Shown here piece by piece: positions 22,937-34,432 of a stretch of DNA of 64,000 nt. Origin of the DNA: Eopsaltria australis (taxonomy: Eukaryota; Chordata; Aves; Passeriformes; Petroicidae); assembly GCA_034509425.1 (NCBI GenBank), contig JAVTVJ010000786.1, forward strand, positions 590,111 to 654,110, written 5' to 3'. Every line of letters starts with the position of its first letter. Positions within the stretch are counted from its first letter, which is position 1. The notes beneath the pieces are model-generated. The model worked only from the letters and a program-made list of their open reading frames with translations, did not search any database and was not told the origin of the DNA. Both the position numbers and the translations under genes were made by a program.

Positions 22937-23760
22937 CTGCCTGTGCCCATTTTTTGGGCTAGATTAGAACTTCCTGTCGTGCTGGTCTATCAGGCTTCTC
23001 ACCAGAACAGGGTGAAACATGTCAATCTATAGCAATGGAAGTGTCAGGCATGGGGCAATCAGTCTGCCAAGGGAAACCCAGTGATCTATGTGCCAGGGTG
23101 CTGATTCTGGCCATGAAGGATGAGTTTCTGTTAAGAAAACTCCCATGACACAGAATGATTTGGTGTTGATCCTTATCAGAACCATCCCTGCAGTTGTGGG
23201 AGTGCAGTTCTTTTACCTGCCCCATTTAGAAATTATTTTACTTCATTTAGAAATCAAAGCAGCAAAGAGAAACTCACAGGGGAGGTTTTGTCTTCCCACC
23301 TCCCACTTTGCTATGGCTCTAAGTCAGTGCTGATCTTGCCCCCCCACTAAATACGAGACATTAAAATCAATCATTAATAGCTTTAAAACGTTTGTACAGC
23401 AACAACCAGACTTACTCATGTTTGAACATTAACAGATGTAGTTTTCCTTAACAGTGGGTTCTTTTAGTCAAATTCTAGAGGTTATAAAAAGGATTATCCA
23501 TGCCAGTCATTTTTTTTTCTGGTACATTTTTAGACTGGGCTCATGGAATAAGCTCCTGAAGCTCCAAATTGAAAAGACAAAGGTTAATCCCTTAAAAGCT
23601 GGATAAACAATCATTCATTAAGGGATGGAAAGCATTAGCACAGGCAAGCAGAGGCTGAAGGGCAGGAGGGGAAGATGTGCCTGCAGCAGGCGCTGGCCTC
23701 ACCTGGGTGTGGGGTGCCAAGCCCTGCTGCCACAGGGGTTATGGGGGTCCCACTGCCATA
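22937..23760. other. Intergenic DNA, nothing recognised
   Basis: AT-rich sequence between the CR1 copy and the LTR-like element. No gene, repeat or RNA feature was identified. Confidence 0.6.
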
Positions 23761-23769
23761 GCGGGGTGC

Positions 23770-24135
23770 ACAGGGCCACGACTCAGGGAACAAACCAGAT
23801 GAGTTTATTTGTATTTGGAATTTCAATAGGGAGGAGGGGACAGAGGGGCCTTGCAGTATTCAACACAGGGTCAAGGACTTCTCAGACAAGACTGTGATGT
23901 TGTACAGAGTTCTTTATTATACAGACAGAGACTGAGACTGCTCCAGATCACTGTGGGACTGCTTGCCAAGACTACTCCAATGACTCCTGCTATGGCTACT
24001 GCCATGGCTACTCCCTTGTGGCTACTGCCCTTACTATGCAGTGAAAATTCCCTTTATCCCATCCCACACCCAGGATGTGCCATCATACAAACAGAAAAGA
24101 TAAACAATCCCCTATAAGGTCACAGCCTACAATAC
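23770..24135 (-). mobile_element. Probable solo LTR of an endogenous retrovirus
   Basis: Read on the minus strand, an AT-rich promoter-like segment leads to AATAAA (plus-strand positions 23918-23913). A downstream stretch of the R/U5 type follows. I see no adjoining gag, pol or env sequence. The boundaries and any target-site duplication could not be fixed. A promoter or 3' end of an ordinary transcript is the alternative. Confidence 0.4.
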
Positions 24136-27100
24136 CCTCACACAATGGGTGCAGAAGGCCACAAAGCCATGATCCTCTTTCCCATGCCCATCCCTGGTGA
24201 CCTGGATGTGCTTCCTGGGCACCTCTGGGCCTTCCAGGCCTGCTTTTCTGTAACATACATAGTGTAACCCTACAGGGCCTCTGCAGCAGGGCCACCCCCC
24301 TAGCATGGCAGAGCTGCAGCTTGTGCAGCTCCAACCGAAGCTGCAGCTTCAGAGGCTGCCCCTTGTACTGGAAATGGCCTTGGTAAGGAGTGACAGGGGG
24401 TTTGCTTTCAGTGAGGGCTGAGCTGGCACTTCTTTCTCCTGCAGGATTAGTTTTAGGGGTTTTTATTTCAGGTACTGGTGTGTCTCTGTGTTTGCTCCTT
24501 GGCATCACCTTCTTCCTCACCATCACTGGGAGCTGCTGAGTCTCACCGTTGGCTGCTGTGCAGACAGAAGTGTCACTGGGGTCAGGGGGGAGGTACACGG
24601 AGGTGCCCATGTACTCTGAGATAGGAGAACATTCAGCTGCTGGGCTTGAGCCCAGAGGCAGCCAAGAGCCTGTGGGTCATGAGAGACAGGGCAGGAACCA
24701 GGCGAGAGCATCACACTAATGAGGGGTGACTGAACCCCACACAGAGCTCCGGGAGGAAGGAGGCCAGAGCAGCTGGGGAGAGAAAGCTGCAGGATAATGA
24801 GGAAGGGAACAATAGCTGGGGAAAGGATAAAAAGATCTGGCTGTGGAGATGTCAGTGCAGAGGTGTTGCTCAAGGTGCTCCTACCCCCATCAGCTTCAAA
24901 CCTGTTGGAAGAGAGCTCACAAAAGGGGGCTTTTAATGCTCTGTTTAAACTCCTGACACTTCTTTGTCATTACTGCGTTTGCAGATGTTCCAAAAATAAA
25001 ATAAAAGCGAGAATTGGCATCAGACTAAAAATCCAGGTTTCCTTATGTGGCTGCACTAAACCGAACAATTTGATTTCCATTTCCATGACTGGTATTTTCA
25101 AGGCCATTTCTTCTCCTAATTAGACCCTTTGGGCAGGAATGGGAGGGAGTGAGGGAGGGCAGCTTGCAAAAAGGCAAACTGATGTGAGGAACGGACAGGC
25201 AGACCTGGTGCTATGGGCAGGAGGGGCGGCACCACCACCCAGGACCGCTTGGGTTCCACCCCTGGCAGCGAGGGATGAAACCCGAGCGAGAACCGCACCT
25301 TCCCTATTCTTGTTGTACAGCCAGTGCAAAAGCAGGCCTTTGGATCCATTGGACAGATCACTGGGATCCATTGGATCATCACTGGGAGCTTTGGGGCCGA
25401 GCACAAACGGAGCAGAGGGGATTTGCCGGGACAGCGGGGCCGGCAGAGCGGGCGAGTGCCGCTGCAGGGAGTGGTGATTGAGCCCAGGAAGGGCAGCGTG
25501 GGTGGGAACGGGGGCGTGCCTCCTCCACTGAGAGCTGCTCATGTAAAACTGATCATCGGGAAGGGAAATGTGGGCAGGGAACGAAGGGAAGCGGAAGGAT
25601 GGCAGCTCCAGAGGGCTCCAGCACGTGGGTTTGGAAGCAGCAGCAGGAGTCACCTCCACAACTTCGGATTTGAGGTCGCGGCTGCCCGTGGAAAGGCAAT
25701 ATTCTGGACTCTCACCTCTTCTTACATTACTGCCCTCTGATTTCATGGTCAGCTTTAAAAAACTCTCTCGGATCCGCTTTAACATATTCTTTACAAGTTT
25801 AGCACTCGATACAGTGCCTGATTTTAGCTGTTCTAGATTTTGAGGGTTGACAAGACTTATTTTAACCAAATAGATGACCTGATCACTTCTACATTAAAAC
25901 ATCAAGAAACAATTTTGCGAACATTTAAGCAAATATATAAAGAAATACCAAAAGGGAAATTTAATTGAAAATCCAGTATTACCATATTGCTGATATTTGC
26001 TGAACATCAGCAGATGATGTTGGCTATGATGTGATGGTGATGCAACAACAGGTTTTTTCTGAGCTGTATTTGACTTCTTCTGTCCCAGGCTTGGCCACTG
26101 CCCCCCTTTGTGCCCACAGGACGAGCCTCGCAGGGCTGGAAGGAGGCACCTGCAGGGCCCCACTGATGCCTCAGCAGTGCCCTGCCAGTCAGCTGGGTCA
26201 TTGCTTTGGTCACAGCACCTCAGAGGCAGCACCATACTCATTCCCCCTATGCATTAGGTACCAAATTTTTAAAAGAAATATTTAATTTTGTCTCCCCTGG
26301 TATGCCATCTTCAGTGTTTTTGACCTGTTTGTCTTCTTGGCCATTTGAGGAAATTGTGTAATGTGAGTATTAATGCACTACCAAACTGCCTCAGCAGAAC
26401 TGTCTTTCTTGGCCAGGAGCTGAACAAAAGAGCTTTTCTACCGAGAATAGCAATTTCAGATTAAACTGGCAATATAGGAAGAAGGCAAGATTGCTCCCTG
26501 CTGTAATTAGAACAAGTTTTCCAGGATCCTGTGTTATCTTTAGACTCTGGAAGTGTAGTTGCTCTACTAGGATTAATAAGTCACCTCCATTAACTCAAAT
26601 TATTCCCGTGCAGTATTGCTATCACAAACCACTGCATATTCTGGAATATAGAAGGGACTCCAGAACAGCTTCATTATCCTTATTGGTTTATAATATTAAT
26701 GAGGCAGAAAGGGAGAAGCAAAGATGTGCAGTATTCACCCCCCTGGGACTCTGAGATTCCCATGGGATGCTCGGACATGGCACTCCCCCTTCCCGTGCTG
26801 GACGCTCCCACATCCCCCACTGCTAATTGCAGAATTATCATCGTCTCCCAGAACACGACTGCCTCCCAAAGCTCACACCCTGTTGGGACTCTGGCTCCCT
26901 GGGGCACACACGATGCTGTGTGAGATCTAGTTAATTAGCCCAGGAACAGCTTTTGTTTTCAAGACAGCAAAATGTCAGCTCAGACATAAAAGCTCAGAGA
27001 GGAGCCGGCTCCTCTTGTGCTGGAGGGGGGAGAGCTGCTCCCCACAGCAGGCACTGGGGAGTCTCCTGGAGGGCCAGAGCACAGCACGACTCTGTCACCC

Positions 27101-27189
27101 CCTAAATTGTGGGGTGACAGTCCCTATGGACAGCAGCTTCCACTCTGCAAGGACAACAAGCACAGGACAGAAACACCATCAGAGTTTAG
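24136..27189. other. Intergenic DNA
   Basis: No gene recognised. An unusually long minus-strand open frame at 25120-25869 is discussed as a finding. A short direct duplication at 25342-25384 is listed separately. Confidence 0.6.
25342..25384. repeat. Short tandem duplication, 22 + 21 bp
   Basis: GGATCCATTGGA...ATCACTG occurs twice back to back, with small differences between copies. Confidence 0.8.
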
Positions 27190-27478
27190 TCATAGAATCA
27201 CAGAATCATTTAGGCTGGAAAAGTTCTCCAAGACCATCGAGTCCCCCTGTAGTGCCAAGCCACCATTTACTCAGGTCCCCAACTGCCACATCCACAGGGG
27301 TCTTAAATCCGTCCAGGATGGGGACTCCGCCATTGCCCTGGGCAGCTGTGCCGGGACTGGACAACCCTTTTGGTCAAGCAATTTTCCCTCTATCCAGCGT
27401 CAGGGTCCGCTGGCACTACCTGAGTTTGTTTTCCTTGTCCTGCCCCTTGTTCCCGGGGAGCAGGGCCCGACCCCACCC
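27190..27478 (-). mobile_element. CR1 LINE, 3' part, minus strand
   Basis: Begins tcatagaatcacagaatcat, two copies of the CR1 terminal octamer in reverse complement. It continues through ggctggaaaagttctccaag and accatcgagtccccctgtag, a layout typical of bird CR1 3' ends. 5'-truncated. The 289-codon plus-strand frame over this area is a by-product. Confidence 0.9.
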
Positions 27479-28331
27479 GCACCCGGGTGTCGGGGAATTG
27501 TGCAGAGCAAGCTCCTTTCACCCGCTCCCCTTCGGGCGCGTCCCGCTGGCAGCTGCGGGCCGGGAGCTCGGCTCGGACCTGCTCCCGCCACCCCTGCGTG
27601 TCCTATCTGCCACAGACACGTCTAATTATTCTTATCAACTCTTGAGCTGCCATTTCCCCGGTTTGTTTCCCGAGAAAAGGCAAACAGCGGCGGCCGAGGC
27701 CGGCGGCGGGGGAGGATCCGCTGCACGCCGGGACCGACCCTGCGCCCCCGCTGCCCTCTCACCTCCGCACGGCTGCACAGGGGACACGAACCCCTTTCTG
27801 CACCACAGGGTCCCTGGGGCTGGTGCAGAACTGCCCACCAGAAACCTGCCCATCACAAGGGGAAAAGGGAATACTGTGTTGTAAAGGGAATATTGTAAAG
27901 TATTTTATACGCTGGAGGCAGAAGAAGTATTTTAAAATAAAATAAATCGTATTTTGGGCTCCCTGTGGAAAGCCTGCAGGGTGTATAAGAAGTGCTGGGA
28001 AGAGATGCCGTCTTCTTTGACACATGAAAAAGGAATAAAAGAAGCTTCAGGGTCTGAAGAAAGAAAACAATGTGGTGAAGTGTTATTTGACCTAAAGAGT
28101 TTCCTAAGGTGAAGGCGAATGAAGCTCTCCAGAAGCCAATAGGTATGTCACAAGCCAATTGAGGTAAAATGTGAAATTGGCATTTTTGCAGCAGGCAAGG
28201 TGTCCTGTGGTGGGGAGGTGAGAGCAGCTCAATCTCTGAGCTCTGTGCTCACCCTCCGAGCTCACTTGTGCTCACTTGTCCTTTCCAGCAGCACTCCCGA
28301 GTGAGATGCAGCGTGCCTTAAATCCTCTTTG

Positions 28332-28362
28332 TGTGTATATATGTATATATTTTGTATCTATT
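28332..28362. repeat. (TA/TG)n short simple sequence
   Basis: Alternating tgtgtatatatgtatatatt. Confidence 0.65.
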
Positions 28363-29643
28363 TTCCCTGTGATGACCATTTACAAGGGTCCTTTGCACCA
28401 GCTCTCAGCCTGCACCTGATTTGAGCCCCTGGTTCGTACCAGCACACCCTGAAATACTGACTTCTGAGTCTTCCTGATAACCAGCACCAACAGGTAGAAA
28501 CAGCTGGATTCATGGGCAGCCTGTTCCCTTCACACTCCCCCACACCACGACAGCTCAGCACTAATTGGACTGACTGGGAATTTCCATTTGTGCTCCAGCA
28601 CACTTTCGTTCCCTGTTAGGGATATATCATCCGTTTGGGTTAAATCAGCTGTTAACAGAACAAAACATTCAGTTTAATGGAAATCAGTGGTATAAAATCC
28701 CAGATTTTGCAGGAAGTGCATTAAGAAGCAGAGCTGGAAGGAATTCAGCTCCAGCTCTACCAGACAGAAACCAACTCAGCTCCAGGCATATGCTGGAGTG
28801 ATGGAGGGAAAGGTGCTAATGTAGAATGCTTCATGTTGTGCTCCAAAATAAGAACAGCTCAGCGTGGCAAGCAGGAAGGCACTCATTTGCTGGCTGTGGA
28901 AGAAGGCACGGAACAGTGTGGCTGAGAAAAAATCTGCCTCATTCTTTACTCATGTGTTTGGACCTTTTGCAGCTGAAGCACTGCAGTCAGAATGTGCAAA
29001 CTGTCGCACCCAGGATGTGAGATCTCCGTTCTCAGTGTCAGCAGGCTCAGAAGGGCCATGCTGAGGTGCAGGCTGCCCGTGAGGGCAGGGATGAGCTGCC
29101 TGGACAGCACAGGCTGCATGGGTCCAGAGATTTCCCCTCAGAAACTGCCGGGGCAGGGAGGCAGCTTGGTGCCTGTAATCAGTGTCAGCCACACATCACA
29201 ACCAGTGTCTGCTTCAGCGGCCCACCCCTCCAAAGAGCCACTGAACAATGAGATGACACTCAGAAAAAGGTTACAGGGATGAGTCAGGCATCTTGGAAAA
29301 TACTGCTCTGGCAGGGAAGACTAAACAAATTGTAGTCTTAGACCAAATTATAAATCTGAGCTTGGAGTCTTTAGTAACTCAAGAGTACTTTAGTAGGTCA
29401 AGAGTACTGCAGCTGGGGAAGGATGGATCTGGTACAGAGCACTTCGGGTACAGCAGCCTTCAGGTATTTGCACTTTTGTATCCAACCTTCAGCACGCACA
29501 CTGGCACCTCAGGAATGTCCTGTCAGTCCAGCTGTCACCTCTCCATGCAACCACGGATTCCCCAGGGGTGTGTCTCTGTCGTGTCAGCGTTCTCCCTGAG
29601 GTCAGGGTGACCCGCACGTGACTGGGCAAGCGCAGCACACGCG

Positions 29644-29683
29644 GAACATCCTCCCGGCAGAACATCCTCCCGGCAGAACATCC
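29644..29683. repeat. 16-bp tandem repeat, 2.5 copies
   Basis: GAACATCCTCCCGGCA starts at 29644, 29660 and 29676. Confidence 0.95.
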
Positions 29684-31249
29684 ATCCTCCTGCCGCTCCC
29701 TCTCCCGCTCCCGGCTCGCTCCGGCAGCGCTGCCAGTTCCCCGCGGGCCGCTCCCCGTGCCCGGCCTTGCCTACACCTCAGCCTGGCTCCGGCATCAGCA
29801 CGAAGCCCGGGACTGCCTCCTTCCCCGGCAGCTCCGTGCTCCCGGAATTGCTTCTCCAACCTTTTGTCTTTCCAGTTTGGATTTACAGCGCTGTTTAGGT
29901 AACCGAGGGAAACAGGCTGGAGTTCATAGTGCATATTTACTGATGCTGTCGGCACGGCTTTGGCATGACTCAAAATTTGCTCAAGACAGGAAACTCAAGG
30001 AAGCTGCCACGAGAAGCTGAAGTGAGCAGTGGCACTGAGAAGTCACTAGTGAAACGACACTTACAAAGGGAGAGAGAAACTAAAAGGTTTCTTCTCTACT
30101 AATAGCATCGGTTTGCATATTTTATTAGTTTTTTACACAGTAATCCAAGTCCTTCATTAAAATAAATTCTGCTTTGGGTCATGCAGCTGATTCTCAGAGG
30201 AGCAAGATGGCTTTTCCCTAAGCTGCCGTGGTAGGCTTAATATCATTGCACTGCATTTGCCATGTGTCTGGCTCGTGGGTTGGGTGTTTGCTTTCCTGGG
30301 AATATGAAGACTCTGGATTCGTTTTTTCACTGCTCTCAAATCCTAGAGGGCACCACAGAACAGCTCTGCAAACCGGGCTAGCTGTACAATATGGATTTTA
30401 CAGGTATTACTCTTCTTGTCTCCTTTTTTGCTTTCCTTTCTCTTCACATTCATTTTATATGAAAATTTTAAAGTATCTTAGAGTCGTGAGCAAGCAGTTG
30501 TTAGTGGATGAATACAGAAGGGAAAAAAACCCTAACATACAAGGAGGAAAGGTATTATATTTACAAAACTGAAGCTGTTGCTTTGACGTTGTAGCTTAAG
30601 TTGCCCCAAAAGTGAAGCCCGGTCAGCGACTCCATCTGCAGCCACTTGCATATTCCCACAGGGATACAATATGCAGCTGATTTCCCAATTAAGCTTTCCC
30701 AGCAAAGAAGTTTTATAATTTAAACAGGCTCTAAAGTTTGAGAAATGAATACATATTCATGAAGGACTAATAACACTCTGTCTAGAACACAGCTTTGAGC
30801 TGAGAGCAGCTCTGACTGGCTCATGTCTCACCCACTACACTTAGCGAAAATGGGAACGAGGAAGAAATGACTGAAACCAGCAGATTGTGTTTTGCCAAGA
30901 CAATAAATAATAACCATATTCTGACTCAAGTGCCAAATGTATAGCGCTTAATTAGAGGTCAGTAGAGCATATTTCTGCTCAGATGTTCCATTTTGCAGCA
31001 ATTAACATGTTCGTGTCACTTAAACTGGGTTGCAGAGCAGATTTCAAAGGGTTGAGTGAAAGCAGAATCAGGGAAGGGCTGTTCCACCTCTGGCAGCAGC
31101 TCGGGAGTGGCACCCTTGGCACCCGCCCGCTGACAAAAACGTGGGACAGAGGGGTCTTAGTCCTGGCGCGGCACCACCCTGCCCCACCACTCAGAGGGCT
31201 GAGGGGACCGTGCCCCATCGCTGCGGGAGCTGAAGTGACCCTGCCCCAT

Positions 31250-32140
31250 CTCCGTGAGGGCTGAGGCGACCCTGTCTCCGGCCGGCGCTCACTGTCCCGC
31301 CTGCCCGGGCTGTGCAGTGGCACAGTCAGATATCGGGGGCTGTGCCCGGGCTCCACGCCCGCCGCACCGCGTGGGCTCCACCGCTGCCTCCGGCGGCGGG
31401 TGCCCTCCGAGCTGCGTGTGGCGGGTGCCCCGGAGCAGGGGCAGCGCCGGTCCTGCGCCCTCCCCGCGGCGCGGCCCCGGTGCCGGCGGGAGCGGGAGCG
31501 GGAGCGGCAGCACCGCCCGTGCGGAGGCGGCGCGGAGGGCGGGCGCGCCGGGGCCGAGCCGCGCCTCGTCCCGCCCGGCTCAGTCCGGCGCCGTGCCCGC
31601 CGAGGGGCCGCGCTCCGCGGCGCTGCTGCTGTCAGGGCTCCCGTCCCGCCGCCCCCGGCCCTGCCCGGCCATGGGCGCCGGGACAGCCGCGGCCGGGACG
31701 CCGCCCCCCGCGGGTGGGCGCTGCCGGCGGCGCGGAGCGGCGAGCGCGGGCTGAGACGACGACGACGAGGAGGAGGCAGGTGGGGCGGCCCCGGCGCTCC
31801 CGCAGCCGGGCTGGGGTGCGGCGGCGGCGGCCGGGGGCTGCGGGGAGCGGAGCCGGGGCCGGAGGTGCTTCGGCCGGGCGGAGGAGCCGGGCGGGCGGAG
31901 GGACGGAGCGGCAGCCGCGGGGGCGGCGGCGATCGCCGAGGGGCCGCTCCCTGCCCCCGTTCGGCCCCGTTTCCGCCGCTCCCGTTCGGCCCCGCAGCCG
32001 CCCGCCCTGTCCCTGTCCCTGTTCCCGTCCCCGCTCCGGCCGCGCCAGCCCGCGGTGGCGGCGGCGTGCGCGGCTCCCCGGGAGCGGGGCGGGGAGCAGA
32101 GCGGGGCCCGGTACCGCCGCTTGGAAACCTCCGAGGAAAA
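31250..32140 (+). promoter_or_regulatory. P2RY1: P2RY1 CpG-island promoter and 5' UTR region
   Basis: About 900 bp of extremely GC- and CpG-rich sequence directly upstream of the receptor gene. No TATA box is evident. Short C-rich (Sp-type) boxes such as ccccgccc-like runs are frequent. It is the only CpG island next to a gene start in the window, so I assign it to P2RY1. The transcription start cannot be placed. The arginine/proline-rich open frames across it (for example 31312-32214) are GC artefacts. Confidence 0.75.
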
Positions 32141-32194
32141 GCAGGGCAGGGCTCACCTTCCAGCTAGGTTTCCTTGGCTCTCTTATTTTTTTAG
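31780..32194 (+). other. P2RY1: Possible intron in the P2RY1 5' UTR
   Basis: A strong donor-like GAGGCAG|gtgggg sits at 31779/31780 after a GAC/GAG triplet run. A pyrimidine-rich acceptor (cttggctctcttatttttttag) ends at 32194. Splicing would remove 415 nt and place the start codon 68 nt into exon 2. This is prediction from splice motifs only. Confidence 0.4.
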
Positions 32195-32266
32195 ATGCGT
32201 TACTGTGCCTGTAGAGACTTCGTTGCTTCGCCTCAGACCTATGTGACTCTGGGGGAAGGATCATGA
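32195..32266 (+). other. Upstream ORF overlapping the P2RY1 start (23 codons)
   Basis: An ATG at 32195 opens a 23-codon frame whose TGA (32264-32266) overlaps the receptor ATG (32263-32265) in the tetranucleotide ATGA. The uATG lies immediately after the predicted 3' splice site. A second minimal uORF, ATG directly followed by TGA, lies at 32241-32246. Whether these are in the mature mRNA depends on the transcription start and splicing. Confidence 0.5.
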
Positions 32267-33354
32267 CCGAAGTCCTTCTCTCTGCTGCTCTGAACGGAAC
32301 TGAACCCAACCTGTTATCCAGCAGCGGCTGGTCTGCGGGAAACGTCACCACCAAGTGCTCCCTGACCAAAACCGGCTTCCAGTTCTATTACCTGCCCACC
32401 GTCTACATTCTGGTCTTCATCACTGGGTTTTTGGGCAACAGTGTGGCTATCTGGATGTTTGTCTTTCACATGAAGCCTTGGAGCGGCATCTCGGTTTACA
32501 TGTTTAACTTGGCACTGGCTGATTTCTTGTATGTCTTGACTCTGCCCGCCCTCATCTTTTACTACTTCAACAAAACAGACTGGATCTTCGGAGATATCAT
32601 GTGCAAGCTGCAGAGGTTCATCTTCCACGTGAACCTGTACGGCAGCATTCTGTTCCTAACCTGCATAAGCGTGCACAGGTACACGGGAGTGGTGCACCCC
32701 TTGAAGTCACTGGGGAGGCTGAAGAAGAAGAATGCGATGTACATCAGCAGCCTGGTCTGGGTCCTTGTAGTGGCCGTGATTTCTCCAATACTCTTCTACT
32801 CGGGAACAGGGATAAGGAAAAATAAAACCATAACGTGCTACGACACAACGGCTGATGATTACCTGAGAAGTTACTTCATTTACAGCATGTGCACCACAGT
32901 GCTGATGTTCTGCATCCCCTTCATAGTGATTCTTGGTTGCTATGGGCTCATCGTGAAAGCTTTGATTTACAAAGATTTGGACAATTCTCCTCTCAGGAGA
33001 AAATCGATTTACCTGGTCATTATTGTGTTGACGGTCTTTGCAGTGTCTTACCTTCCCTTCCATGTGATGAAGACCTTAAATCTAAGGGCCAGGGTGGATT
33101 TTCAAACCCCAGATATGTGTGCCTTCAACGATAAGGTTTATGCCACTTATCAAGTGACGAGGGGCCTGGCCAGCCTCAACAGCTGCGTTGACCCCATCCT
33201 TTACTTCCTGGCAGGTGACACCTTCCGAAGGCGGCTTTCCAGGGCCACCAGGAAATCATCCAGAAGGAGCGAACACAATGTGCAGTCCAAAAGTGAGGAA
33301 ATGACTCTCAATATTTTAGCAGAGTATAAACAGAACGGAGATACCAGTTTGTGA
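32263..33354 (+). CDS. P2RY1: P2Y purinoceptor 1 (ADP receptor P2Y1)
   Basis: Complete 363-residue class A GPCR encoded in one exon. P2Y1 is the plasma-membrane receptor for extracellular ADP; in the family it couples through Gq to phospholipase C and calcium release, and drives platelet shape change. Seven membrane segments lie at about 42-67, 77-102, 112-140, 157-179, 204-231, 247-271 and 292-317. Visible motifs are GNS (N59, TM1), LALAD (D87, TM2), HRY at 138-140 in place of DRY, P265 in TM6 with H267 and K270, R300 in TM7, and DPILY at 310-314 in place of NPxxY. H267, K270 and R300 are the conserved nucleotide-contacting residues. Cysteines 114/192 and 32/286 form the two expected disulfides. 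N-glycosylation sequons are at 11, 27, 103 and 187. The tail ends DTSL, the PDZ ligand known to bind NHERF proteins. Human P2Y1 has 373 residues; the 10-residue deficit is at the N-terminus. An in-frame TAG at 32212-32214 supports this start. No defects seen. Confidence 0.98.
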   Translation: MTEVLLSAALNGTEPNLLSSSGWSAGNVTTKCSLTKTGFQFYYLPTVYILVFITGFLGNSVAIWMFVFHMKPWSGISVYMFNLALADFLYVLTLPALIFYYFNKTDWIFGDIMCKLQRFIFHVNLYGSILFLTCISVHRYTGVVHPLKSLGRLKKKNAMYISSLVWVLVVAVISPILFYSGTGIRKNKTITCYDTTADDYLRSYFIYSMCTTVLMFCIPFIVILGCYGLIVKALIYKDLDNSPLRRKSIYLVIIVLTVFAVSYLPFHVMKTLNLRARVDFQTPDMCAFNDKVYATYQVTRGLASLNSCVDPILYFLAGDTFRRRLSRATRKSSRRSEHNVQSKSEEMTLNILAEYKQNGDTSL

Positions 33355-33939
33355 ACAAATGCAGAAGATTTGGGAACGGTTTGAAAAAATCCTCTGCTTT
33401 GAGGCAGTAGGAGACTGTAGGGCTTGCAAGTGTGTGAGGAAAATCTACCAGTCTCAAATTCTTTTTTAGGTAAAGCCTCATTTTCTGGTCTTAGAAAAAG
33501 CTTAACAAAGTCTGTGGAAGAATTTTAATGGAAAATAATACATCAAAATTCAGCTTTCCTTCGGTAGTTTCATTTATTTCTGACTTGTGTCAGAAAATGT
33601 TAAAATGAAGTAAATCCCCTAAAGGAGGAGAGCAATCCAAGTGCATCTGGTTTAATGACTTAGTCTCCCACGTTTGAAAATGTTCTCAGTCAGCCTGTCT
33701 TTAAAAATAGGAAATAAAAATAAGAGCAGTATCTTGTCTTCTGAGGCTCAGTCACAGACCAAGCTTTCTGCTCACTCGCTGTCGTACACAAGGATTTAAA
33801 TCAAAGTCATGATGCAGTTATCATTTTCAGTTTCATTATTTTTTTCATCTACTTCTAGTGCTGATAATTACTTGATAGCTTGGTGGCATTTATGGTTCAG
33901 TCCTCTTTCAGTGCCGGTGTTTTACTCAAGGTAGGCGTT

Positions 33940-34330
33940 ACTGGTGTGTGCATGGTTGTGCTTTGGGATCGCGATGGTTGTTCATGGCAAACCTTGGTTG
34001 TTCGTGGCTCCCCGGTGCCCGGGCCCTCGGCACTGCAGGTGTCCCCGGGCGCTGCCGGGCACGCGGGCGCTGCCGGGCGTGGGGAGCGCAGCCATGCAGG
34101 GTCATGGCTCCGGAGCCGAGCGTCCGGCCCTGTCCCCGTGCCCAGGGCCTGGCGTGGCATGGCCTGGCTGGCCAGGGAGCGCTGGCCAGCCGCCTGGCCC
34201 GGAGGCTGCTGGCACCGTGCTGGCACTGCAGCCTCATGTGGAACCAGGGATGGGCGTGCTGAGATGGATGTCCCTGAGCCTTGAGGCCAGCAGGGAACAC
34301 GTGCTCCAGGTACCAAAAGGGTTCTGCTCC
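33940..34330. other. GC-rich block within the P2RY1 3' UTR
   Basis: About 390 bp with far higher GC than its flanks. It contains a local duplication (gggcgctgccgggc twice near 34047-34080) and repeated ggttgttc/tcatgg words at its left edge. No CR1 or LTR signature was recognised. It may be a lineage-specific insertion or expanded minisatellite. Confidence 0.55.
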
Positions 34331-34392
34331 TGCAGGCTTTACAGACAACACAAGAGTCGTGTCCCAAGAACAGTAACTGTTAAATGGATAAT

Positions 34393-34432
34393 ATAAATGG
34401 ATTTTATATAAATATATATATTATATATATAA
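34393..34432. repeat. (TA)n-rich simple sequence
   Basis: TATATAAATATATATATTATATATATA-type tract within the P2RY1 3' UTR. Confidence 0.85.

Larger units (their letters stand above)
27479..31250. other. Intergenic DNA upstream of P2RY1
   Basis: GC-rich patches at about 27480-27760 and 29690-29830 stand in otherwise AT-rich DNA. I recognise no gene. Segments 30080-31000 are AT-rich and low in repeats and may include P2RY1 regulatory DNA, but nothing specific can be shown. Confidence 0.55.

Noticed and set aside
27015..27884. 289-codon plus-strand open frame
   Set aside because: It runs through an antisense CR1 copy and a GC-rich patch, with no recognisable protein.
31312..32214. 300-codon Arg/Pro-rich open frame over the P2RY1 CpG island
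   Set aside because: Several overlapping frames are open on both strands because stop codons are rare in such GC-rich DNA. Composition is low-complexity and no domain is visible.
32263..33354. Novel GPCR
   Set aside because: All motifs, disulfides and the DTSL end match P2RY1, and the MBNL1 neighbour confirms orthology.
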